Shown here in pieces: positions 1 through 6,549 of a stretch of 16,035 nucleotides of DNA (within the stretch, counting starts at the first letter, position 1; each line of letters starts with the position of its first letter). The position numbers were made by a program, and so were the translations under genes. The notes beneath the pieces were generated by a model. The model was not told the DNA's origin and searched no databases. It was given only the letters and a program-made list of their open reading frames with translations. Location: positions 1 to 16,035 of the forward strand of contig CAZGTQ010000135.1 of the NCBI GenBank assembly GCA_964528575.1. The letters are read 5' to 3'. The stretch is from CAZGTQ01 sp964528575 (GTDB taxonomy: Bacteria; Planctomycetota; UBA1135; GCA-002686595).

Positions 1-1344
1 GCCGCGGGCGAACTCGCGAGCGCGATCGACGCCGAGACCGCCGCCGCGGCGCTTGCGGCGCCGCCGGGCGAGGCGCGCGCGGTCATCGCCGCGCCCGCGG
101 GCGCGGACGGCTCGTTCGTGCTCGAGCGCGTGCCCGCCGAGCAGCGCATCGCCGTCGTCGCGTTCCCGCCGGCCGAGAGCGCGGACCTGCGTCCCGGCTC
201 CCAGCGGCTCGACGACCTGCCCGCGGGCGCCGAGGCGCCGGAGATCGAGCTGCGGCTCGTCGGCGTCGCGCTCGTGCGCGGCCGCGTGCTCGATCCCGAG
301 CTGCGGCCGCTCGCGGGCGCCGAGGTCGAGATCGACCACGTGGTCGCGGGGGCATGGCGCACGAGCGCGCGGACGACGAGCGCGGCCGACGGGACCTTTG
401 CGCTCGAGGGGGTCCCCGCGAGCCTCGGGCGCGTCGTCGCGAGCCACGCGGGGTACGGCCGCGAGTCGCGGCGCATCGACGGCGAGGCGGAGCAGACGGT
501 CGAGCTCGTGCTCGCGCCGCGCAGCGTGCTCGCCGGCGTCGTCGTCGATCGCGAGGGTGCCGCGGTGCCGGGCGCGCGCGTCAGCGCGACGAGCGGGCGG
601 CGCGACCAGCGCGGTGCGCGCGCGGACGAGTACGGGCGCTTCGAGCTCGAGGGCCTGCGCGAGGGCACGTGGTCGGTCGTCGCACAGGCGCAGGGCTGGC
701 GCGCGCCGGAGGGGGAGCCGCTGCAGATCGAGCTGCCTTGCGACGTCGCGCTGCGGCTCGTGCTCGAGCCCGACGTCGTCGAGCTCGCGAGCCTGGCGGG
801 CGAGGTCGTGCTCGCGCAGACGAACGAGCCGGTGCCGCGCCTGCGGCTCGCGGGGCTGCGCGGCGGGACGGTGACGCGCGACGGCACGCGCTTCTTCGTC
901 AGCGGCACGGGCGCGGGGACGGTGACGGTGAGCGTGCGCACGGCGGGCTACGAGCGTTTCGCGTTCGAGCGCGTGACGGTCCCGGCGAGCGGGCACGTCG
1001 AGCTCGGCTCGATCGCGATCTGGGACGGCATGCGCGCGGAGGTCGACGTGCTCGACGAGCGCGGCCGGCGGCTCGAGGACGCGAGGGTCGTGCTGATCGC
1101 GCTCCCGGTGAGCGACGGCGGCGCCGGCGAGGACCGCGGCCGGCTCGGCCTGTCGTACGACGGGCGCGGGCGGCGCTACGAGCGCGAGGGCGTCGCCCGG
1201 CGCGATTGGCGGCTGCTCGTCACGCACGACGGCTACCGGCGCCACGTCCAGCGCGTCTCCGCCGAGCGCTGGGATGCTCGCGTGCGCGTGCGGCTGGTCC
1301 CGAAAACGGGCGACGAGCAGGGGAGCGAGGCCGAGGCGCGCTGA
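1..1344 (+). CDS. Carboxypeptidase regulatory-like (Ig-fold repeat) protein, 5' end outside window
   Basis: The frame is open from base 1 with no start in a convincing context, so this is the C-terminal 447 residues of a larger protein, ending at TGA 1342-1344. It is built from about 80-residue beta-rich repeats of the carboxypeptidase regulatory-like type. The tail of one repeat (DGSFVLERVP) is followed by units at about residues 88-172, 174-257, 261-341 and 343-435. The first two carry the typical pattern G-V-D-x-x-G-x-P-x-x-G-A-x-V ... DG-x-F-x-L-E-G-V-P. The last two are more diverged. No catalytic motif, membrane anchor or sorting signal is visible at the C-terminus. Such arrays are usual in large exported or surface proteins of planctomycetes and similar bacteria, where they act as structural or binding modules; the ligand is unknown. 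The family call is good; the biological role is not determined. Confidence 0.85.
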   Translation, partial: AAGELASAIDAETAAAALAAPPGEARAVIAAPAGADGSFVLERVPAEQRIAVVAFPPAESADLRPGSQRLDDLPAGAEAPEIELRLVGVALVRGRVLDPELRPLAGAEVEIDHVVAGAWRTSARTTSAADGTFALEGVPASLGRVVASHAGYGRESRRIDGEAEQTVELVLAPRSVLAGVVVDREGAAVPGARVSATSGRRDQRGARADEYGRFELEGLREGTWSVVAQAQGWRAPEGEPLQIELPCDVALRLVLEPDVVELASLAGEVVLAQTNEPVPRLRLAGLRGGTVTRDGTRFFVSGTGAGTVTVSVRTAGYERFAFERVTVPASGHVELGSIAIWDGMRAEVDVLDERGRRLEDARVVLIALPVSDGGAGEDRGRLGLSYDGRGRRYEREGVARRDWRLLVTHDGYRRHVQRVSAERWDARVRVRLVPKTGDEQGSEAEAR

Positions 1345-1370
1345 GCAGCGCCGATCGGGCGCGCGCGAGG

Positions 1371-1376
1371 TAGGCT
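1371..1376 (+). promoter_or_regulatory. Candidate -10 element (TAGGCT) for the lectin gene
   Basis: TAGGCT fits TANNNT in very GC-rich DNA and is the same hexamer found in front of mazG and the FG-GAP gene. It would start transcription near 1383, giving a leader of about 48 nt that carries the GGAGG ribosome site at 1421-1425. No good -35 match is visible. Prediction only. Confidence 0.45.
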
Positions 1377-1430
1377 GGAAGCGTCGGAGCTGGCTCCCGG
1401 TCGAGCTGCGCTCCTCCGTCGGAGGTCTCG

Positions 1431-2588
1431 ATGCCCCGTTCTGTCCCTCGCCGCGCGTCCGTCGCCGCAGCAGCGCTCCTCGCTCTGCCGGCCGCGGCTC
1501 GGGCCGATTTCGACTATCCGACGTTCACCGGCGCCACGACGCTCAGCCTCGTCGGGGCCGCGAGCACGACGTCCGCGCTCATCCTGACGCCCAACGCCGG
1601 CTTCGAGGCGGGCGCGGCATGGCACGCGACGAAGCAGCAGGTCGCGGGCGGCTTCGAGACGACGTTCCGCTTCCGGCTGGTCTCGGCCGGCGCCGACGGG
1701 ATGGCGTTCGTCGTCCAGAACGACGCGGCGAGCGCGATCGGCCTGTGCGGCGGCTCGCTCGGCTACAGCTCGGGCAACAGCGCCTGCCCGACGAGCGGGC
1801 AGAGCGTCGACCTCGCGAACGCGCTCGTCGTCGAGATCGATTGCTGGAACAACCCGGACTACGCCGATCCGAACGACAACCACGTCTCGGTGCACATGCT
1901 GCAGTCGAGCGACCCGTTCGCGCACTCCAACAACGCGCTGGCGACCGCCACGCCGGCGTTCGACCTGAACGATGGAGCGCCGCACACGGTGCGCGTCGTC
2001 TACGACGGGACGGTGCTCGACGTGTACGCCGACGATCTCGTCACGCCGCTGATCTCGATCCCGCTCGACTACGCCGGCAACGCGACGCTCGACGCCGGGA
2101 CCGCCTGGGTCGGCTTCACCGGCGCGACCGGCGGCGCGCAGCAGACGCACGCCGTCCTCGACTGGTCGTTCGGCGAGGCGATCGGGCTGTTCAGCGATAC
2201 GACGCAGATCTCCGCCCTCGCGGGCGGGACGGCGCAGCTCACGCTGATCGCGGGCGCCACCTACGCGGGTCTGCCGTACCTGCTGCTCGGCTCGCTGTCG
2301 GGCACGTCGCCGGGCGTGCCGATCGATCCGCTGAGCACGCTCCCGCTCAACGTCGACTCGTACCTCTTGCACACGCTGCAGAACGCGAATGCGCCGCCGC
2401 TGGCCGGGTCGTTCGGCCTGCTCGACGCGAGCGGGCGCGGGAGCGCGACGTTCACGCTGCCGCAGAGCACGAACCCGGTGCTCGTCGGCTTGATCGTCGA
2501 CCACGCGTTCGTCGTCGTCGAGCTGCTCCCCGGGCTCCTCGCGGTGCCGTTCGTGAGCAACCCGGTGCCGATTGCGATCACGCCCTGA
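1431..2588 (+). CDS. Secreted L-type (legume-lectin-like) lectin with C-terminal beta domain
   Basis: Protein of 385 residues. ATG is chosen because GGAGG (1421-1425) lies 5 nt upstream and the N-terminus is a clear Sec signal peptide: a basic start, a hydrophobic Ala/Leu stretch, and probable cleavage after ARA at residue 25. Residues about 26-245 look like an L-type lectin jelly-roll. They contain GADGMAFVVQND near residue 90, the GGSLGY turn, and VVEIDCWNN...DPNDNH near 132-150, which matches the family's acidic/Asn calcium- and sugar-binding region. Residues about 254-385 form a second, hydrophobic beta-rich module with YLLLGSLSGTSPG and LPLN motifs. I recall this type of module at the C-terminus of many planctomycete exported proteins. 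The likely role is carbohydrate binding outside the cytoplasmic membrane. The gene is convergent with the mrp homologue (27-nt gap). Sugar specificity cannot be read from the sequence. Confidence 0.82.
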   Translation: MPRSVPRRASVAAAALLALPAAARADFDYPTFTGATTLSLVGAASTTSALILTPNAGFEAGAAWHATKQQVAGGFETTFRFRLVSAGADGMAFVVQNDAASAIGLCGGSLGYSSGNSACPTSGQSVDLANALVVEIDCWNNPDYADPNDNHVSVHMLQSSDPFAHSNNALATATPAFDLNDGAPHTVRVVYDGTVLDVYADDLVTPLISIPLDYAGNATLDAGTAWVGFTGATGGAQQTHAVLDWSFGEAIGLFSDTTQISALAGGTAQLTLIAGATYAGLPYLLLGSLSGTSPGVPIDPLSTLPLNVDSYLLHTLQNANAPPLAGSFGLLDASGRGSATFTLPQSTNPVLVGLIVDHAFVVVELLPGLLAVPFVSNPVPIAITP

Positions 2589-2615
2589 GCGAGCCCGGCG
2601 CGCGCCGAACGAGCG

Positions 2616-3767
2616 CTACTGCAGGATCGGCAGCTCGGCGTGCTCGCGGATCGCGACGCGCTGAGCGAACCGACCGGCGATCTCGCGGAACGTTGCCGCG
2701 AGCGGCGAGTCGGGATCCGCAGCCGTCACGGGGTCGCCCGCGTCGCCGCCGACGCGCACCCGCGGGTCGAGCGGCACGCGACCGAGCACGGGGAAGCCGT
2801 GGCGCGCCGACAGGCGGTCCGCTCCGCCGGCGCCGAAGATGTTCGCGACGGTGCGGAACGAGCCGCCCTCGCCGACGACGATGCGCTCCTCGCGATCGCC
2901 GATCCGCAGCGTCATGGGCGTGCCGGCGGGGCAGCCCTCGATCGCGCCCTCGATCACGTAGCCGGCCATGTTCTCGACGATGCCCAGGATCGGCACGTTG
3001 ACCTGCTTGAACATCGCGATCGACTTGCCGACGTCGAACGTCGACACCGCCTGGGGAGTCGTGACCAGCACGCCCCCCGTCAAGGGCACGATCTGCGCGA
3101 GCGAGAGCTGCGCGTCGCCCGTGCCGGGCGGCATGTCGATGAGCAGGTAGTCGAGCTCGCCCCACTCGACGTCGCCGAGGAACTGCTCGATCAGCTTGTG
3201 CACCATCGGCCCGCGCCAGATCACCGGCTTCTCCTCCTCGAGGAGGTAGCCGATCGACATCGTCTTGACGCCGTGGCGCTCCTTGGGGATCAGCCGCCGG
3301 CCCACCTGCTCGGGCGCGCCGACCAGGCCCATCATCATCGGAATGTCGGGCCCGTAGACGTCGCAGTCGAGGATCCCGACGCGCGCGCCGGTCTGGGCGA
3401 GCGCGACCGCGAGGTTGACCGCAGTCGTGCTCTTGCCGACGCCGCCCTTGCCGGAGGACACCGCGACGAAGTGCTTGATGTTCGGCGCGATCTCGCGCCG
3501 CTCGCTCTGGTTCCCGCGCACTTCGGCGGTCATTTCGACATGGACGTCCTCCACGCCGGGGAGCGCCCGGATCACCTGCTCCGCCTGCGCTCGCATCTGG
3601 TCCTTCACCGGGCACGCGGGCGTCGTCAGGTTGACGGTCACCGAGACGATGCCGTCGCACACCGCGTTCTTCGTGATGAAGCCGAGGCTCACGATGTCGC
3701 GGTTCAGGTCGGGGTCCTTGACTTGGCGCAGCGCTTGGAGGACGTCTTCCTTGGTGACCTGACTCAC
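2616..3767 (-). CDS. apbC: Mrp/ApbC/NBP35-family P-loop ATPase (Fe-S cluster carrier type)
   Basis: Protein of 383 residues. GTG at 3767-3765 is chosen because the first residues (SQVTKEDVLQALRQVKDPDL) are the usual start of the N-terminal MIP18/DUF59 domain (about 5-80, with conserved TTPACP at 48-53), and GGGAG lies 7 nt upstream at 3779-3775. The frame is open further upstream, but that part is not conserved in type. The ATPase domain starts near residue 99, with the deviant Walker A GKGGVGKST (106-114), the LDCDVYGPD switch (133-141), the WRGPM region, and LLIDMPPGTGD. Family members bind and deliver Fe-S clusters using a C-terminal CxxC at the dimer interface. That motif is absent here: after ENM (residue 267) there is a longer loop with a single Cys279 and no later cysteine. 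A role in Fe-S delivery is therefore inferred from the family and is not secure. The gene is transcribed alone, divergent from the secretin-N-like gene. Confidence 0.9.
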   Translation of the reverse strand: MSQVTKEDVLQALRQVKDPDLNRDIVSLGFITKNAVCDGIVSVTVNLTTPACPVKDQMRAQAEQVIRALPGVEDVHVEMTAEVRGNQSERREIAPNIKHFVAVSSGKGGVGKSTTAVNLAVALAQTGARVGILDCDVYGPDIPMMMGLVGAPEQVGRRLIPKERHGVKTMSIGYLLEEEKPVIWRGPMVHKLIEQFLGDVEWGELDYLLIDMPPGTGDAQLSLAQIVPLTGGVLVTTPQAVSTFDVGKSIAMFKQVNVPILGIVENMAGYVIEGAIEGCPAGTPMTLRIGDREERIVVGEGGSFRTVANIFGAGGADRLSARHGFPVLGRVPLDPRVRVGGDAGDPVTAADPDSPLAATFREIAGRFAQRVAIREHAELPILQ

Positions 3768-3804
3768 GGTGGGGCTCCCGAGAACGGGGGGTTGCGGGCG
3801 TCCT

Positions 3805-3832
3805 ACTCTAGGTCGCCCCCGACGCGAGACAA
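3805..3832 (-). promoter_or_regulatory. Predicted mrp promoter
   Basis: On the minus strand, TTGTCT (3832-3827) and TAGAGT (3810-3805) are separated by 16 nt. This would start transcription near 3797 and give a leader of about 30 nt containing the GGGAG ribosome site before the GTG. It is the best two-box promoter match in the window. Confidence 0.5.
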
Positions 3833-3835
3833 GAG

Positions 3836-3853
3836 TCTTCCGTGTACGGAAGA
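3836..3853. promoter_or_regulatory. Near-perfect palindrome, candidate operator
   Basis: TCTTCCGTGTACGGAAGA has 8-bp inverted arms around a central GT. It ends 3 bp before the predicted mrp -35 box, inside the 223-bp region between two divergent genes, and is AT-richer than its surroundings. This is the geometry of a dimeric-regulator binding site. A transcribed hairpin is less likely because it lies upstream of the mrp start point. The regulator is unknown. Confidence 0.45.
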
Positions 3854-3990
3854 GTTCGGAGGAAAAGCGCGGGAAGAACCCTCGCATCCTCGCGTCGATT
3901 GAACACGGATGCACGCGGGTGCACGCGAACGGAGGGGCGGCGAGCAGGGCCGATCCTCCGCGCTCTCGAGGCAGAGGCAAGGAGGACACG

Positions 3991-4695
3991 ATGCTGCGCA
4001 CTTTCGGCTCGCTCGCCGTCGTCGCGGCCGCGCTCGTCGCGCGCGCGCCGCAGGACACGCCCGCGGGCCATTTTCCGACGCCCGCGGAAGGTCTCTCCAT
4101 CCGCATGGAGGGCAGCCCCACGATGGACGAGCTGCTGCGCGAGCTCGCCCGCGTGACCGGCCAGCACATACACGTGCCGCCGCAGGCACGCGCGACGCTC
4201 GCACAGACCCCGGTCGGGCTGCTCGGCGGCGTCGAGGTGCCGCCCGCGCACGTGCACTCGTTCGTCGAGAGCTTGCTCCATCAGAACGGCTACGTCCTGG
4301 CCGAGCTGCGCTCGAGCGAGCCGCGCTTGCTCGCGGTCTATCCGATCGAGGGACGCGAGGCGCCGCCAGGCTCGACCTGGACGCCCGTGCCGAGCGAGCG
4401 GATCGCGCGCTACGCCGACCATCCGGCGCTCCTCGTGCAGTCGCTCGTCGACTGCTCGCCGCTCGACGCGCGCGCAGTGGCGATGTCGCTGCGCTCGGTC
4501 TGGCGCCAGTCGCGCGCCTACCAGGGCATGGACCCGATCGGGGACTCGAGCTCCGTGCTCCTGCGCGGCACCGGCGCCGACGTGGCACGCCTGGCGGCGG
4601 TGATCGAGCGCGCGGCCGCGAGCGAGGCCGAGCGACGCGCCGCGGCGCCGGGCGAGGCGAACGAGCAGGCGGACCGGCCCGACGAGGACCGGTAG
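3991..4695 (+). CDS. Exported secretin-N-domain-like protein, function unknown
   Basis: Protein of 234 residues. The ATG at 3991 has a strong ribosome site, AAGGAGG (3979-3985), 5 nt upstream, and opens directly into a signal peptide (residues about 1-18, MLRTFGSLAVVAAALVARA). The open frame extends upstream but has no export signal in the right place. Residues about 35-115 (SPTMDELLRELARVTGQHIHVPP... then a second alpha-beta half) resemble the STN/N0 domain of secretins. Residues about 135-215 (ALLVQSLVDCSPLDARAVAMSL... SSSVLLRGTGADVARLAAVI) resemble a secretin N1/N2-type domain ending in the usual nucleoid-like helix. The outer-membrane beta-barrel domain is missing, and the C-terminus is a charged Ala/Glu-rich tail. 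It may be a periplasmic partner or relic of a secretin system, but no other secretion gene is nearby. Domain resemblance is judged from pattern only. Confidence 0.7.
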   Translation: MLRTFGSLAVVAAALVARAPQDTPAGHFPTPAEGLSIRMEGSPTMDELLRELARVTGQHIHVPPQARATLAQTPVGLLGGVEVPPAHVHSFVESLLHQNGYVLAELRSSEPRLLAVYPIEGREAPPGSTWTPVPSERIARYADHPALLVQSLVDCSPLDARAVAMSLRSVWRQSRAYQGMDPIGDSSSVLLRGTGADVARLAAVIERAAASEAERRAAAPGEANEQADRPDEDR

Positions 4696-4714
4696 GACGA
4701 CGAGCAAGGGCGAC

Positions 4715-4820
4715 GGCGCCCCGGCGCCAATCAACAGGGGCGCCACGGCGCCAATCAAGAGGGCGCCGGCGCACGGCGCCAATGAGCAGGGCACCGGCGC
4801 CCGGCGCCGGTCGACAGGGG
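4715..4820 (+). repeat. GGCGCC-containing tandem repeat array (about 28-bp units)
   Basis: Four degenerate units have the core GGCGCC-AATCAAC-AGGG. The GGCGCC starts at 4723, 4747, 4775 and 4803 (spacing 24, 28, 28 bp), with an extra GGCGCC at 4715. Most units hold two or more GGCGCC or near-GGCGCC palindromes, so the transcript could fold into strong hairpins. The array fills the gap between the secretin-N-like gene and queC. It could end transcription of the former, but there is no U-run. No transposase or integrase is associated with it. Confidence 0.7.
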
Positions 4821-4858
4821 GGGCGGGCCGGAGTGGGGACTGCGGCCCGCCCCATTGT

Positions 4859-4864
4859 TAGCCT
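4859..4864 (+). promoter_or_regulatory. Candidate -10 element (TAGCCT) for queC
   Basis: TAGCCT lies 9 nt before the queC ATG, so transcription would start at or within about 2-3 nt of the start codon (leaderless or nearly so). No ribosome binding site is visible before the ATG, which agrees with this. No preQ1 riboswitch pattern is seen. Confidence 0.4.
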
Positions 4865-4873
4865 CGCGCCGCG

Positions 4874-5584
4874 ATGCCCGGCCGTGCCGTCTGTCTGGTC
4901 TCCGGCGGCATGGACTCCGCCGTCACGCTCGCCGAGGCGCGTGCCGAGGGGCTCGAGACGTTCGCGCTGACGATCGACTACGGCCAGCGGCACGCCGCCG
5001 AGCTCGAGGCCGCGCAGCGCGTCGCGCGCGCCGGCGGAGCGCGCGAGCACCGCACCGTCGCGCTCGACCTGCGCGCGCTGGGCGGCTCCGCGCTCACCGG
5101 CGACCTCGAGGTGCCCAAGGATCGCGCGGACGCGGAGATCGGCACGGGCGTCCCGGTCACGTACGTCCCCGCGCGCAACGCGGTCTTCCTCGCGGTCGCG
5201 CTCGGCTGGGCGGAGCTCCTCGGCGCGAGCGACCTCTTCCTCGGCGTCAACGCGATCGACTACTCGGGCTACCCCGACTGCCGGCCCGCGTTCCTGCGCG
5301 CGTTCGAGGAGCTCGCCGCTGTCGCGACCGCCGCCGGCGCCGACGGCTGTCGCTTCCGCGTGCGCGCGCCGCTGCTCGAGCTCTCCAAGGCCGCCATCGT
5401 GCGCCGCGCCGCCGCGCTCGGCGTCGACCTCGGGCTCACGCTGTCGTGCTACGACCCGCTGTTCGAGCGCGAGCGCGACCGCTGGCTCTCGTGCGGCCGC
5501 TGCGACGCGTGCCGCCTGCGCCTCGCCGGCTTCCGCGCCGCCGGGCTCGCCGATCCGCTGCCGTACGCCGAGGCCGTGCCGTGA
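4874..5584 (+). CDS. queC: 7-cyano-7-deazaguanine (preQ0) synthase QueC
   Basis: Protein of 236 residues, the normal family length. QueC converts 7-carboxy-7-deazaguanine to preQ0 using ATP and ammonia, a step toward queuosine in tRNA (or deazaguanine DNA modification). The sequence shows the PP-loop ATPase motif SGGMDS at residues 10-15, the conserved VPARN segment, and GVNAIDYSGYPDCRP. The structural zinc site is formed by Cys192, Cys207, Cys210 and Cys213 (SCY ... CGRCDAC). The ATG at 4874 puts SGGMDS at the usual distance from the N-terminus. Other queuosine genes (queD, queE, queF, tgt) are not in this window, nor are DNA deazaguanine modification genes. The stop TGA overlaps an ATG (TGATG) that opens a 9-codon frame leading to the channel gene, so the two may be translationally coupled. 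Confidence 0.96.
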   Translation: MPGRAVCLVSGGMDSAVTLAEARAEGLETFALTIDYGQRHAAELEAAQRVARAGGAREHRTVALDLRALGGSALTGDLEVPKDRADAEIGTGVPVTYVPARNAVFLAVALGWAELLGASDLFLGVNAIDYSGYPDCRPAFLRAFEELAAVATAAGADGCRFRVRAPLLELSKAAIVRRAAALGVDLGLTLSCYDPLFERERDRWLSCGRCDACRLRLAGFRAAGLADPLPYAEAVP

Positions 5585-5613
5585 TGCTGCGCGCGTGCGA
5601 GGACGCGCGGTGA
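5584..5613 (+). CDS. Possible 9-codon coupling minicistron between queC and the channel gene
   Basis: The queC stop overlaps an ATG (TGATG, 5582-5586). The resulting frame encodes MLRACEDAR and stops at TGA 5611-5613, which itself overlaps the GTG start of the channel gene (GTGA, 5610-5613). Two successive stop/start overlaps look suited to re-initiation. Such a short frame can easily arise by chance, and no function is claimed for the peptide. Confidence 0.2.
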   Translation: MLRACEDAR

Positions 5614-6539
5614 CGCTGCGCGCGCGCCTGTACGCGCTGCTGCGGCCGGCGGGCGAGGCACCGCACGCCGACGAGCGGCTCGAGCGCGCCAGCCGCCGCG
5701 TCGACGTCTTCGTCGTCGCGCTCATCGCTCTCGACTTCGTGTGCTTCGTCCTCGACTCGATCCCCGAGGTACGCGCGCGCCACGGCGCGCTGCTCGACGC
5801 GATCGTCACCGTCGTGCTGCTCACGTTCACGGTCGAGTACGCGCTGCGCCTGTGGACGTGCGTCGAGGACGAGCGCTTCCCCGACTCTGCGCGCGGCCGG
5901 CTGCGCTACGTACTGACGCCGATGGCGCTGGTCGATCTCGTGGCGATCCTGCCCGTGCTCGTCGTCGTCGCGCAGCTCTCGTTCCTCGCGCCGCTCCTGC
6001 CGGTCGAGCTCGGCTCGGTGCGCCTCCTGCGGCTGCTGCGCTTCGTGCGCCTGTTCAAGGTCGTGCGCTACTCGAGCCCGCTGCAGGTGCTCGTGCGCTC
6101 GCTCTGGCGCATCCGCGGTGAGCTGAGCCTCGTCCTGCTCGCCGAGGCCATCGTCGTGCTGATCGCGAGCGTGCTCATGTACGCCGTCGAGGGCGGCGGC
6201 CCGTTCGCGTCGATCCCCGAGGCGATGTGGTGGGCGGTCGTGACGATGACGACCGTCGGCTACGGCGACCTGGTGCCCCAGACGCTGCTCGGCCGCGCGA
6301 TCGGCACCGCGGTGATGATCTGCGGCGTCGCGCTCTTCGCGATCCCGACCGGCATGATCGGCGCGTCGTTCGTCGAGGAGATGAGCTCCGAGCGCGAGCG
6401 GCGCCAGCGGCTGCGCGAGAAGCGGCTCGAGCGCGCGCGCGAGCTGCGCGAGCAGAAGCGTGAGACGTGGACGGTGGTCTGCCCGCACTGCCACGCGGCG
6501 TTCGACGCGGACGTCCCGGCCGAGCGGCCCGTCGGGTAG
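5610..6539 (+). CDS. Six-TM voltage-gated-type potassium channel
   Basis: About 309 residues. GTG 5610 is preferred because GAGG (5599-5602) sits 7 nt upstream and the GTG overlaps a short upstream stop; an in-frame GTG at 5595 would add five residues. The protein has the ion-transport (Kv-like) layout. S1 is near residues 25-45, and S2 and S3 follow. An arginine-rich S4 (VRLLRLLRFVRLFKVVRY, near 138-155) has basic residues at about every third position. The S5-pore-S6 unit carries the potassium filter TVGYGD at 215-220. S6 leads into a strongly charged Glu/Arg helix (about 252-287, probably a coiled coil) and a short tail with CPHCH at 291-295, which looks like half of a zinc knuckle. Such channels set membrane potassium conductance. 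No partner gene is obvious. The stop TAG overlaps the mazG -10 element. Confidence 0.9.
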   Translation: MTLRARLYALLRPAGEAPHADERLERASRRVDVFVVALIALDFVCFVLDSIPEVRARHGALLDAIVTVVLLTFTVEYALRLWTCVEDERFPDSARGRLRYVLTPMALVDLVAILPVLVVVAQLSFLAPLLPVELGSVRLLRLLRFVRLFKVVRYSSPLQVLVRSLWRIRGELSLVLLAEAIVVLIASVLMYAVEGGGPFASIPEAMWWAVVTMTTVGYGDLVPQTLLGRAIGTAVMICGVALFAIPTGMIGASFVEEMSSERERRQRLREKRLERARELREQKRETWTVVCPHCHAAFDADVPAERPVG

Positions 6540-6542
6540 GCT
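6537..6542 (+). promoter_or_regulatory. Candidate -10 element (TAGGCT) for mazG
   Basis: TAGGCT is followed by 7 nt and then the mazG ATG, the spacing expected when the start codon is the first transcribed base. Its first three bases are the TAG stop codon of the channel gene. The identical hexamer with an identical 7-nt gap precedes the FG-GAP gene. Confidence 0.5.
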
Positions 6543-6549
6543 GGGCGCG

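Noticed and set aside
53..874. Arg/Ser-rich frame overlapping the Ig-repeat protein
   Set aside because: Its composition is almost only Arg, Ala and Ser, the signature of an out-of-frame reading of GC-rich DNA. The overlapping frame has clear carboxypeptidase-regulatory-like repeats.
2589..2615. Bidirectional terminator between the lectin and mrp genes
   Set aside because: CGGCGCGCGCCG (2597-2608) is a palindrome but allows only about a 4-bp stem with a usable loop, and there is no U-run on either strand.
3769..3990. Upstream extension of the secretin-N-like gene
   Set aside because: The frame is open but would bury the signal peptide in the interior and ignore the strong AAGGAGG site before ATG 3991. 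It would also overlap the mrp promoter and palindrome.
3768..4169. N-terminal extension of the mrp gene on the minus strand
   Set aside because: The extra residues are Arg/Ser-rich and unlike the family. The GTG at 3767 has a ribosome site and begins exactly at the conserved domain.
4715..4820. CRISPR array or mobile-element end
   Set aside because: Units are head-to-tail with 7-bp AT islands and no unique spacers. No cas gene, transposase or target-site duplication is present.
4821..4873. preQ1 riboswitch before queC
   Set aside because: The leader is GC-rich with none of the A-rich tail or small-aptamer pattern of preQ1 classes, and the likely transcript start is almost at the ATG.
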